NCBI GenBank assembly: GCA_023515745.1
Contig: JALECJ010000005.1
Coordinates: 1,364,001 to 1,428,000 of the forward strand
Source of the DNA: Amoeboaphelidium protococcarum
Lineage: Eukaryota; Aphelidiomycota; Aphelidea
Direction of reading: 5' to 3'
Length of the DNA stretch: 64,000 nucleotides
In this document: positions 52,252 to 64,000 of the stretch, piece by piece
Position numbering within the stretch: position 1 is the stretch's first letter
How the letters are laid out: each line of letters opens with the position of its first letter
The notes under the pieces: generated by a model
What the model saw: the letters and a program-made list of their open reading frames with translations, nothing else
What the model was told of the DNA's origin: nothing
The model's database searches: none
Made by a program: the position numbers and the translations under genes

Positions 52252-55200
52252 ATGTCGCTACAAAATTGTCGCTAACACGATCAAACGAATGTCGCTGACA
52301 ATGTTGTTGACAATGTCGCTACATAAACTGCGCGTGCGACCAACACTGTTTCAGAAATATCAGCTTCAGTATCAGATATACAGTTGCCTATATCTGACTC
52401 TGATATCAGCATTCAAAATAAGAAGTGCCGTGAGAAGCCTAAAAGAAAGTCGTAGTCAAAATATAGTATGATTTAGTTTCCAATCTCAATACTTATTTCA
52501 TTACTTTTGTAGAGCGAACTTCACTGTTAAGAGAGATTTTGAGAATGAACACTACCAATGGAATGTCCATCAGCAATTATGTCCCTCCTCCTGGTGCAAG
52601 GAAGATCAAGAGGCAGAGAGAAGACGCAGAAAATGCACCGATCATCCTGGTAAGACTTGGAAGTGCCCGATATGTAAAAATCTTCATTTCCCATCTAATA
52701 AGAAGCCGCACACTAAATTTTGTTTGGAATAGTAAAAGAAGAACAACAGTATTGCAGGTTCCGCGAATACTTTGTCAAGTTGGCTGACTGGAGCATCCTA
52801 ACAATCAGTGGACTCTTTCGCTGATGTACCAGTTCATCAATCCGCGTCTGATCAGACGCCTGAAACAAATGATATTAATGCTCATCATGATACTACCTCC
52901 TCAGTCGAAAATGATGATCAAGTTAATGCCACGTTAGTGATTGAGTAGAAAGATTAGAATTGGAGAAGTCATCCCTCCACCGCATTTATAGTCAAGTACA
53001 CTGATGAGATTGACTACGCCATTAAAGGAACAGGTTCGCGCGGCTATCAATGCAATGCAACGTCGTCAAGGTGTCATGGTGTCTGCGATTGCAAGCCGCT
53101 GAATCCTCTGTCCTGGCGTGATATCTGGATTTATCCGCCTAATCCTTTATTAGTCTCAGATTATATGGAGAGCTAGGATTTTGTGAAGGAGAAAGTTATA
53201 TTCTGGACGCCAGAAGTGTTTTTCCATCATCTTGGTGTTCGCCACATGCCTTGTCCAGTTCATGGCGTTGTGGATGGTCACGTTAAGGTAGCAGGCTGGT
53301 CAGCAGTAGGGCCTCGAAAAGTAATAGGCATTGGTCAGTCGTATTACATCATGTTCAAGAGGTACAAATGCAATCTGTGTCACTGTGGTACTGGTGGCAG
53401 GACTGGTAAGGAGTTTCGTGGAATAGATCCAGATACTTTGCAGCATCTTCCTCCTCATGTTTAGCAATAGTTGCCGTGTACGGTGATTGACAACACGATC
53501 CTGGACAACTAATTGATTTAATTAATGGATAGGATGATCATGCGAGGAGTCTCTTTTAATGAGTTTGTAAAGATGTTGGATGAGCTGTTCAACAACTAGC
53601 ATTAATCAAGACATCTTGCCTATCTGTCCGCATCAACATTTGTTAGAAGGAACCCATAGAAGACTTTAATGTTTTAAGCTTTGCCTGCACTGATTGACCC
53701 ATTTCCAGAATTCAGCGACAAAGATTAGTATAACGTATCCATTCCATCCACTACTGTTTTAAAGAAATTCTATTATAAGAGCCAAATGGATGTGTATGAT
53801 CTGAAGAACGCCGCTGTCGCGCAAGTTACTGGCAAAGTTTTGAGCGGTGATCACACTTTCAAAGCAGCCAAGGTGCCTGTGTCTAAGTCTCAGTAGATAT
53901 TTGAGGGATTATACTCCTTGGTGAATGAGTATGGCCAAGTAGCTGGATTCTGGCTTGTGCCAAACAAAAGTCTGAAAGAGTTGACTGGTGAATTTGAAGT
54001 CTTGAAGCAGCGCTATGCGGCCAAAGATGAAGAGGGTCCTCAGGCTTTCTTCACAGATCTCTGCTGCACTGAAAGAGCATTTCTCTCTGATATGTTTGAA
54101 TCTCTGTCAGCTACTGGATAAGGATAGCGAGTACTCTTGGATATATTTCATTTCATGGAGCGGTATCCTGTTAAGAAGAAACATCCTCTATACTCTCTCT
54201 TTGCCTCCAACCTCCGCGACGCGATATTCATCTGTTCTGAAGAAGACATGCAAGATGTGAAGTCAGTATTACAGCAGCGTGGAGTATCAGATAAGTAAAT
54301 GGATCAGATCAAGAGAAGCTATCTATTGCGTAATGGTAAAGTGAGAAGATTTGTTCCACCTGCGGATATTTTGTCGAATAGAATTGATCAGGTGGTCTAA
54401 ATGTTCAGAGCGGTTAACAGTGAGTTCATTGATGATCAAGTAATGAAACATCACGAGCGTAATCTGAAGCACGCCAAAGATGGCTGTTTATCAGATCCTC
54501 CTGGTGTTGACATGTACTTGCAATTAAAGCCTGGAGATGATGGATCTTTTAAGTAGTTCAAGTGTTTTAGAGGTACCAGCCAATAAGAAGGATATCACAT
54601 GATGTTGTACAATGCGTTTTAAGCAAAGTCTATCTCTCCTGAGCTATATAATGTTATGCTCATGGACTTTGTCTACAGAAGAAATCAAGATGCGGCACTG
54701 ACCTGTGGGCTGACTCCGGATTTTCATATTTACAACCCACTAGTGCTGAGCTAAATTAAGCAGTTGTATGTCGACAATGCGAAATACTTCAAGTGTCCTG
54801 TTTTTGAGAATCTGACCATTCCACAGGTATCTGAATTCTCAAAATCTGTTAAATTTGGCTGTAGTAAGTATTTGGGCAAATCTCTTGATCTAAAGAACAT
54901 TTCTGACTAGTAGCTGATGATGGAATGCGAAGGTGGCTTTGATGAAGAACTGATTGATGCACTGGCCGATCCAGTTGAAGTTGATTTGACTGTTATTGAT
55001 ATGGATTAGAGTGATATATCTACTGAGCCCATCAAGCTGAACTCCGATGATATGATCTCTAAGTTTGCATTCAATGTCATATCACGTCCCGTCTCCTCCC
55101 AAAAAGAGCTCATCTTATTCATGTCACTGTTTGAACAATATTGCACCAAGAAAAACGGTGATGATAAGTAAGTAGATTATGAGTAAATGGCTGATCGATG

Positions 55201-56107
55201 GAATTTTCTGGTTTATAACAAGATTGCCGCCTGCTCAAATTAGTCTGAAGTTGATGATTTGTTATCAGAATACTCTTTTAAAGCACCAAGCCATTTGAAG
55301 AGTTTTGAAGATATTGTGGAACGTAAGTTGGCATGCAAATACGCGATTGATCCATTTAAGGCCCAGTTCAGACAGCTATAAAATCATTTGACTGACCCAA
55401 CAGCATTGCATATTCCGTTCGAAATTCCGTAGTTGCATTAGGTGTCTACTGAGTAAACTGTCTAAGTAGTTGAACATGTATCTGTAGAAACACAGACTTC
55501 ATTGAACAATTTGAGCTGCATCTGTCCTGCTACTCAGTCTGTTTAGAGTGTCAATGATTTGCTTGCTACTGCAGATTAGGATATTTAGAGATTAGTTGAT
55601 AGTATAGACGATGCTTACTTCACCAATCTGGATATGGACACTTTGTTCAATCCAGTTTTGGGTCTGCCTGATGGTGATGATATTCCTAGAGTTGACAATT
55701 TTGGAGAGAATGTAGACATCAAAGAACAGCCGACCTTTAACTAATTAACTTATCATACCGTCGATATCATTTAAGCTGATACTGGGCCTGTCACAATGAC
55801 TGAGGCTGTCAATTTGACTGAACTGCTGCGTTAGAGATTCGGCGACGACGTGTTGACACCTGAAAACGGATTTGTCAATGAAGAAGAGTTGGACAGTAAT
55901 TTGAGAAGCGAATCAGTGAAACAAGTCTGCAAAATCTGCTGGAAGCCAAGATTGATGGCTGATTCCAATTAATGTACTGAAGGCCATTCTTCCAAAAGAT
56001 GCGATGCATCAAGTTAGTTAGACGATTCTTTGTTGTAAATGCGTACAAGTCTCTATAAAAAGTTCAGAAAGCGTGTAGAAAGAGAGAGAAAGTTGAAATA
56101 GACGTGA
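52252..56107 (+). CDS. Large zinc-finger and transposase-like protein (possible DDE/RNase H-fold element or domesticated copy)
   Basis: Exons 52252-52451 and 52513-56107 (intron 61 nt, ending TTTTGTAG) give 3795 nt, 1264 aa, intact to TGA. After an acidic/Ser-rich start there is a C2HC-like finger (WKCPICKNLHFPSNKKPHTK-FC). Then comes a Cys-rich region (CDCKPLNPLSW; IFWTPEVFFHHLGVRHMPCP; YYIMFKRYKCNLC...LPPHV) that recalls zinc-ribbon modules found beside transposase or exonuclease domains in fungal elements (I recall the name DUF6729; unverified). The core has VLSGDHTFKAAKVPV and QAFFTDLCCTERAFL, an arrangement like the first two acidic residues of DDE transposases; a third catalytic residue is not certain. 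The C-terminal half is acidic with a final CKICWKP...CTEGH finger. It could be an active element, a domesticated transposase or a DNA-binding regulator. TAA/TAG Gln codons show it is adapted to this genome's code. Confidence 0.7.
52253..52320 (+). repeat. Four direct copies of TGTCGCT at the 5' end of the transposase-like gene
   Basis: Copies at 52253-52259, 52267-52273, 52290-52296 and 52314-52320, spaced 14, 23 and 24 nt apart. They overlap the first codons. Clustered short direct repeats near an element end can be transposase binding sites, but here they also code for protein. Confidence 0.5.
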
Positions 56108-57258
<1,151 letters not shown>

Positions 57259-57461
57259 AGTTGCCGACTTGTTATAAACATTGTCTGAATATACTTTAAT
57301 TATTACTACTTACTTAGTTGTACCCTTTTTATTATGATATGATTTAATAATAATTTCAAGTAGAATCATTAAATGGACATCTGAACAGTTTAAAGTAATA
57401 GATTAAAGTCATACAAAAGAAGATCCTATCATGATATGGAATATTATGAACATTAATCTAT

Positions 57462-58133
57462 TCAGAGAGAGGACTTGGAAGATTTGACGCGGAGGAAATC
57501 GTCTTTAACACGCAGTATTTCATTAAGCCATGAACGTACCATACCATTCAGTCGAAGGTTCCTCTTTTTATTATTATTATTATTACTATCGATACCATCA
57601 TAAGAAGAAGGTGACGTGGAGGTGTAATCCGTGTCATGACGGGTCAATCCACCTGGAGACGTGTATGGCAAAGTCTAATCTCCAGCACTAAGAGAGATGA
57701 AGAATATAAAGGGAACTAGCCAGACAAGAAAGGCAAATACGGAGCATATCTCACTGAATTCAAAATATTTAGACTATAGTAGACCGAAATAATGGAACCA
57801 CCAGAAATGATTAGCTATCACCAGGATCATACTAATGACAAAAGACACGTCAGTCATATTAATGTACGGGAACTTGGGAAGCAGGAGCAGAGCATATACA
57901 ATTTAACACATTAGACTAAAGGATAGTTGGATAAATGGTAGACTGCCGGAAATCATTAACAGTATATGAAGCAGTATTATGGACACCTCGATCCTCTGCA
58001 ATACCTTCCTCGTCTGAACAGTATACTCTTCAATCAACTCTGTCAAATAATACAATCCACAGGCCAGACAGAGTAAGAAAAATGCTCCACCGCCTATAAT
58101 AGTGAGCCATGACATTATCCATAGCATCACCAT
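57462..58133 (-). CDS. TEX261/SVP26 family ER-Golgi cargo adaptor
   Basis: Multi-pass membrane protein that packages type II Golgi enzymes into COPII vesicles. Single exon, 672 nt, 223 aa. The N-terminal segment has MSWLTIIGGGAFFLLCLACG and the signature GLYYLTELIEEYTVQTRKVL. Helices continue through SIILLHILLMISGSLPFIQL, LLLPKFPYINMTDVSFVISM and IANHFWWFHYF, and the C-terminal signature FSEICSVFAFLVWLVPFIFF-ISLSAGDQTLP matches. The tail after it is Asn/Ser-rich and basic. Size and order of helices equal those of yeast SVP26. It converges on ARF6 with 203 bp between the stops and is itself encoded head-to-tail with the triple-PH gene. ACGCGT lies 98 bp upstream. Confidence 0.93.
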
Positions 58134-58358
58134 ACTTGATTGTTATCTTTTAGCTAATTTACCAAAAATTAACTCTATGTGCGGGTGTAACTATAAAGTA
58201 AATAAAGAAGAGTTGACACAGAAAATAATAACGCGTCAATATCTCGTCACTTGACCAATTTCAGTCTAACTAATATTATTATTACATAGAAATTTTATTA
58301 TAATACAGTGGGTAAACATTAGCAATATAAGGTGTAATTTTACATCAAGAATATTCAT

Positions 58359-59975
58359 TCATATGAGAGGTATAGGAGACGCGGTACATAGAGGAGATAA
58401 AGCGGATACCCATCGCACTAGCTATTGTCGATCCAAACATTAAAACTAATAACTTCTAGCTATTGGATTAGTAAGCTATTAATTAATGAGAAGGATACTA
58501 AATGAGAGCACGTAATTATCGCCTATAACAGCAGATGACTTTGCGGATTCCAGTAGACAGCCACTGAGTGGAATCGATCCTAATAGTTTCAACCCACTCT
58601 CATCAAAGTAATACAGAGATTCGCCATAAAATTTACAGTATCGTTCTCTAAACTTTTGGGTACTATCATTTCCTTGCTTTAACAATATTCCTTCTATAGA
58701 TGGCGGGATACACAAAGATGCAGCATCGATAAGATCCTTTTCAGTCAGAGATGCTTTAGCGGTTTCCAGGTCAGATTCGCATCGTATCATGCGGACCGTC
58801 ACTCCAGAGTACAGTTCCAATGCACTAACCCAGTCATTGAAGTCACTCTCCAGAGGCGTACTGAAAACGTAGTTCCGACCAGCCGTTTTGATCCTTAGTA
58901 TACAGGATTTGACATTGTATTCTGCATGTTGACGTAATTCTCCGTAAACTTGACTACCATGCAAGTTGATCCATCCAGCAAGACAGTAATTGACATTCTT
59001 TAAATAGTTTCCTCCAGATTCACCATCTGGACGCGGCTTGAAATACCACATAATTTGATGATTTATTACGCAGAGTCTGGCACTCATTAAATTATTACCG
59101 TGGCCTTTCTTGTATAACAGTCCAACATAATCTCCATATATTTTGTCAAAATTTTGATCTGGACTGTTTAAACAGGAATATTGACGTGATCTTTTATCGA
59201 TACTGCTCAAAGCGATATCAAGGTCCAGGTGATCAAATGCTGCATCATTGATACTATCGTTGTCATTGTTCTTGTCTTTGATGTAATTAAACAAGTCTCT
59301 TTCGTGATCGCAATGAGCCATTTCCATAGGCAAAATATCGCTGTTACAATCGCCGACATCCTTAAACTCTGTACAAGCCCCTATCATTAACTATGAAGTA
59401 CCAGTCTAAATAGATTCCAACGTTTGTCTCCATTAATCAAATTCAGATTAAGAGTAGGCTTTGAACTTGTAGCATTTTTCAGATGTTCTGATCTAGAAGG
59501 AGGGGAATTTTTAGGCCTTAAATTTAAATGCCACGCCATCTTACGAAAGATCGATAGTGCCCAATGGTGCTTAATCATGCTACGACGCGTAATATGATAA
59601 ACGATGTTCACGCAGAATAACGTATCGTCTTTTCCACTGTAATGATTTAAATCCCTTTTTCATAAGATAGCCTTCATAATATACACCTCGGCAGTAAACC
59701 ATATTTGACGCGTCATGTAGAAGAATCTCGGGAATTTTAGCAGCCTACTACGAAGCATTCAATACAATTTGAATAAAATCATCAGCATTAACAGCACGAC
59801 TGTCCATCAACTCCATAGTCAGAGAATCTTGCAGTAGATAGTCTCGATTGCCATATAATTATCGGTGGGATATTTCATTCAATTCGGTCTCATTCTGATG
59901 GGATAACGCGTCCTAATCTTTGATTAAACATGTACCATTTCCAGTATCAGGCGGATTCACGTCTTACCTCAACAT
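58359..59975 (-). CDS. Protein with three pleckstrin-homology domains
   Basis: Single exon, 1617 nt, 538 aa; TAA/TAG read as Gln join pieces that otherwise look like separate frames. After about 95 helical residues, PH1 runs EGYLMKKGFKSLQWKRRYVI ... APLGTIDL ... YKFKAYSQSEFDQWRQTLE (about 100-190). PH2 runs YVGLLYKKGHGNNLMSARLC ... GWINLHGS ... NYVFSTPLESDFNDWVSALE (about 285-395). PH3 runs IEGILLKQGNDSTQKFRERY ... YQFQCLDRQQLVRWVSAL (about 420-530). Each ends with the invariant Trp of the C-terminal helix. No GAP, GEF, kinase or lipid-transfer domain is present, so it is likely a phosphoinositide-binding scaffold. PH1 has the basic KKGFKS...KRRY loop expected of phosphoinositide binders; PH2 and PH3 are less basic. 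I do not know an orthologue with this exact layout. Confidence 0.85.
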
Positions 59976-60242
59976 AATATGATGCACAAGTTCAATCAAT
60001 TATATTCCCGACAAGCCTCTTAATTTATCACTTTCTACAAAGGTGCATAAATTCTTTGGTACATATCTCAATTTCACGAGCCGCCTATCCATTCTATTTA
60101 ATTTATCCACCTGTATAGCATTGTTAAAAAGCAAAAAAGCAAAAACATCAATACAGATCAAAAAAAGAAATCAGCCCCTTGGCAAAGAGACCTTCCCATT
60201 TGATCATTATCATGGGACAATACTCTTTCTTTACATCATTAT

Positions 60243-61337
60243 TCAAACTTTAAAACAACTTCTGCCATTATAACATTCATCAACTTGATACATTTTAATC
60301 TTGGGAACATAATGAATTGTTAATGCGCTTTAGATTACTGCATAGTTCAAAGTAGACCACGACTCGTACGCTCGTGTACCTGAAAACATCAATTCATTTA
60401 GATGTATAGTTGGTATCTGCAGGCGAGATAAACACTGTCCCATAGTTAGATCATTTACTCTATCAAAAGGACAAACAGTGTATAATGCCTTGCCTATAAG
60501 TTCAGCCGCTGGTTTGGAAAGAATCATTCCACCGCCACCGGAGAGCCATCCCAAGCTGTGATTGATGTTATCATCGTAATGAAAACGCGTCTCACAGTCG
60601 CCTTTCCGATACTTGTAACATTACCGAATCAATGGACGTATATCCTCACTGAGATACTTTGGAAAAACATATCCAAACGCCATCGGTACCTAACAGTTGT
60701 ATCTGCTTAAAAATTGTACCAAGTTTTTAGTATTCACCCAAGTATCATCGTCAACCAAGATAACCCAATCCGACCTTGTCCATCTCCTTTTGGCTTTCTA
60801 GTATACATGGTCATCTTGGTAGATGCCCACATGATTGGTAGCAAGTCTGCGTAGGAGAGAAAATTACCGATGTTGAGCATCGGCGTATCCAGTCTTATTC
60901 ACAAGCTCTTGAAACGTGAGAACGTTGAGCGATGAGTTGGCACGATCAGAAACAAAGTAAACGGAGTCCATTGTTCTACCGGCCCACGTTTCAGCTACGG
61001 CCACCTACCTCTCTTCAGCCAGACTACCAGTCATGACAATGTACATCAGTTTTGATTTTGAGATTGTATCCAGTTAAGTAGAATGTGATCCAATCAGACA
61101 AGGATATCCCAAACTTTCTTACTTTGTCAGATACGAGTCAGGAGACAGTTGATGACTTGGATTACTGCCGTACTTCCAATCTTGAAGACATTTCAAGTTA
61201 ACATTCTTACTACCGCCATTGATACTGAACACTCTCTTCTTATTGCATACAACATCAGCAAAGAAAATGATAAACACAGTGATGAGAGCAATCAGAGCCC
61301 ATATCATATATCGCACCATTGTTCTCTGTGAGCGCAT
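60243..61337 (-). CDS. Type II membrane glycosyltransferase, fringe/C1GALT-like (GT31)
   Basis: Single exon, 1095 nt, 364 aa. It has a short cytoplasmic tail (MRSQRTMVRY), a signal anchor (MIWALIALITVFIIFFADVV) and a lumenal catalytic domain. KLMYIVMTGSLAEERQVAVA-ETW starts the fold. The metal-binding DxD motif is SDWVILVDDDTWVN near residue 200. The acceptor-side motif HSLGWLSGGGGMILSKPAAE and VNDLTMGQCLSRLQI follow, typical of GT31 enzymes of the fringe, core-1 galactosyltransferase and B3GLCT branch. It probably adds a beta-1,3-linked sugar to glycoproteins in the Golgi. The donor and acceptor cannot be read from sequence. The gene may serve surface glycoproteins such as the disintegrin-type receptor, but no direct link is visible. 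Confidence 0.88.
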
Positions 61338-61544
61338 TGTTCGAATAATTCGTTCGTTTCAGATTGGTGTGAATGGGAATGGAAAAGACGATAGATGGCG
61401 TGGATATAAAAGTTGAAACGTCACGCGTTCAAAGTGAAACGAGAACTTGAAACGATCGGCTGACCGTCCGCAGATACAAACATAAGATCGAATTCTGATT
61501 AATTTGCCACATACTGAATAGTACTGCGCATATATCATAAATAA

Positions 61545-62783
<1,239 letters not shown>

Positions 62784-63532
62784 CTTTCTTCTAGTTGTAA
62801 TAATTTATTAAAGATAACGTGCGTGAATGAAGCTGTTACTTGCGAGTGTTAGGACAAGCAAAAGAAAGAAGGACTGACAAAAGACGCTGCGAACGAGTTT
62901 TATTTTGTGGATTTTGGAAAGTCTTTGATTCCAGTGTTGTAAGACAATATTGCTAATGAAACTACGAAATTGAGAAGATGTCTTTAGGTACAATATACAC
63001 TGTGTAAAGTCAGACAATAGTGTTACAAATAAAGGTAATGACACGCAATATAGACAACTAATCATTGGAAAAAGTGTTCAAATCCATCGTGTGCTATATG
63101 ATTCTTGCAAATCGACAAATTCTGCAGATAGGTAGTCGATATTCTTAAGTATACCTTTTACTCAGTTATTTAAACTAAAAAGATGTGCTTGATAAAGAGT
63201 ACAATTAACCGTTGTTCAAGTGAAACTAAAGGGTAAAGCTAAAGAAATAACAATCTCCGTCGCCTCGTCGCTCGCTCGCTCATCATCATCAACTGAAATC
63301 AAACAGAGAGCAGAAGAGAAAGAACAACGTTCTGTTTCAGGTTTCCTCTTATCGTTTTCTCCTCCTTCCTGTTCCGTTCCAAAACAGTCACTTTACTCTG
63401 TAATAATTTGGTTATTTCAAGTTTGTGTTCATAGTACTCTATCTATATATTTATCTGAATTCAATAATCGTTGGATCTACTCAATTTCAATTCATTATAT
63501 ACATATCTCAGTGTATTAGTTTCAGTTAAAAT
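62784..63532. other. Intergenic region between RPT4 and RapGAP starts
   Basis: 749 bp, the longest clean gap outside 36.5-37.5 kb, separating two divergent genes. From 63220 to 63400 it is pyrimidine-rich in parts, with TCGTCGCTCGCTCGCTCATC and CCTCCTTCCTGTTCCG tracts typical of 5' leaders here. A minus-strand frame at 62808-63065 (hydrophobic, 85 codons) has no family resemblance and is probably chance. Confidence 0.45.
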
Positions 63533-64000
63533 ATGGATACAAGCAGTTCTGACTTTAAAGTTGAAAAGACCACGTCGCAAGCCAAGATCACTGGAGTTCA
63601 TGAGTCTTTGCTCCAAGAGTGTGAGAAGGATATCATCTGGTATAGGGATAACTTTTTTGGAAAGGCTCACACTAATCTTCTGGCTGCTGAGAGTCCAAAC
63701 GGTCCGCTTGCTGTTTCGATAATAAAGGATGATTAGCATTACAAAGTTTTGGTTAGAAGTACTACTGGCTCTGACAGACTCATGGTCAAGTCTGACTCTG
63801 TACAGGCACCTCTGTTGAGAAAAGTTCTTGGTCTAGGGCCTGCACCAAGAGATATTGTAACTGCTGCTGCACCGTCACTGCCTGTAGATTATTTAAAGGT
63901 TTGCAAGGATCCTTTGCTGCCGAATGAATTACTTTCCATGGAGGAGCGTTAGGTGATTAGAAGTTACAAGTTTGGGCTACTGTACCTGAAAGATGGTCAG
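63533..64000 (+). CDS. Rap-GAP domain protein, N-terminal part (cut by window end)
   Basis: GTPase-activating protein for Rap-type small GTPases. The first 156 codons are visible, in one frame to the window edge. The start is ATGGATACAAGC, after an A/T-rich leader. The sequence ECEKDIIWYRDNFFGKAHTN is the typical opening of RapGAP proteins. It is followed by GPLAVSIIKDDQHYKVLVRS (beta core; TAG read as Gln) and DPLLPNELLSMEERQVIRSY-KFGLLYLKDGQ, where KFGLLYxKxGQ is the beginning of the catalytic domain. The catalytic Asn helix lies beyond the window. With ARF6 and the DEP-RGS gene it adds to the small-GTPase/G-protein theme of the right half. Confidence 0.85.

Overview
This is nuclear DNA of a gene-dense unicellular eukaryote that reads TAA and TAG as glutamine and appears to stop only at TGA. 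The evidence is direct. Long conserved proteins (DNA polymerase epsilon, MOT1, UPF1, DNA2, glycogen synthase, CTP synthase, UFD2) stay open only if in-frame TAA/TAG are sense codons. These codons fall at conserved glutamines, for example NRLQPPA in polymerase epsilon motif A (TAG) and ARQIVEKIG just before motif C (TAA). Every gene end I could fix is TGA. Introns are GT-AG and mostly 50-85 nt, and many genes have none. The gene set (PI31, TEX261/SVP26, ARF6, DEP-RGS, RapGAP, PX-AGC kinase, a four-pass membrane protein, a disintegrin-type surface protein) looks opisthokont- or amoebozoan-like and argues against a ciliate. I cannot name the species.

Layout. 1-9.0 kb: 3' end of ORC4 (+), a small unknown gene (+), then on the minus strand UFD2 (E4 ubiquitin ligase), a DNAJB-type chaperone and a membrane receptor with a disintegrin-like ectodomain and a cytoplasmic SH3 domain. 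9.0-16.7 kb: MOT1, the proteasome regulator PI31 and a four-pass membrane protein, all minus. 16.9-25.5 kb: POL2 (+), thymidylate kinase (-) and RPL36 (+), whose unusually long intron holds a candidate small RNA. 25.7-36.5 kb: Yippee-like protein, an SLH1/ASCC3-like helicase with a decayed second cassette, a MOSC protein, UPF1 and a spliced 76-residue unknown, all minus. 36.5-43.5 kb: an unresolved kilobase, DPM2 (+), DNA2 (+, first exon missing) and CTP synthase (-). 44-50 kb: PX-AGC kinase (+), DEP-RGS protein (+), glycogen synthase (-). 50-56.6 kb: acyl-CoA thioesterase (-), then a 1264-residue zinc-finger/transposase-like protein (+) followed by a strong hairpin. 56.6-64 kb: ARF6 (+), TEX261/SVP26 (-), a triple-PH protein (-), a fringe-like glycosyltransferase (-), proteasome ATPase RPT4 (-) and the start of a RapGAP (+, cut by the window edge).

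Themes. DNA replication and nucleotide supply are well represented (ORC4, POL2, thymidylate kinase, DNA2, CTP synthase). The palindrome ACGCGT, identical to the fungal MCB cell-cycle element, recurs in non-coding DNA and lies upstream of POL2, thymidylate kinase and CTP synthase. Proteasome/ubiquitin genes (UFD2, PI31, RPT4) and small-GTPase/G-protein signalling genes (ARF6, RapGAP, DEP-RGS) also recur. Exon boundaries were inferred by eye. Those whose total coding length is divisible by three and whose joined protein matches a family are the safest.
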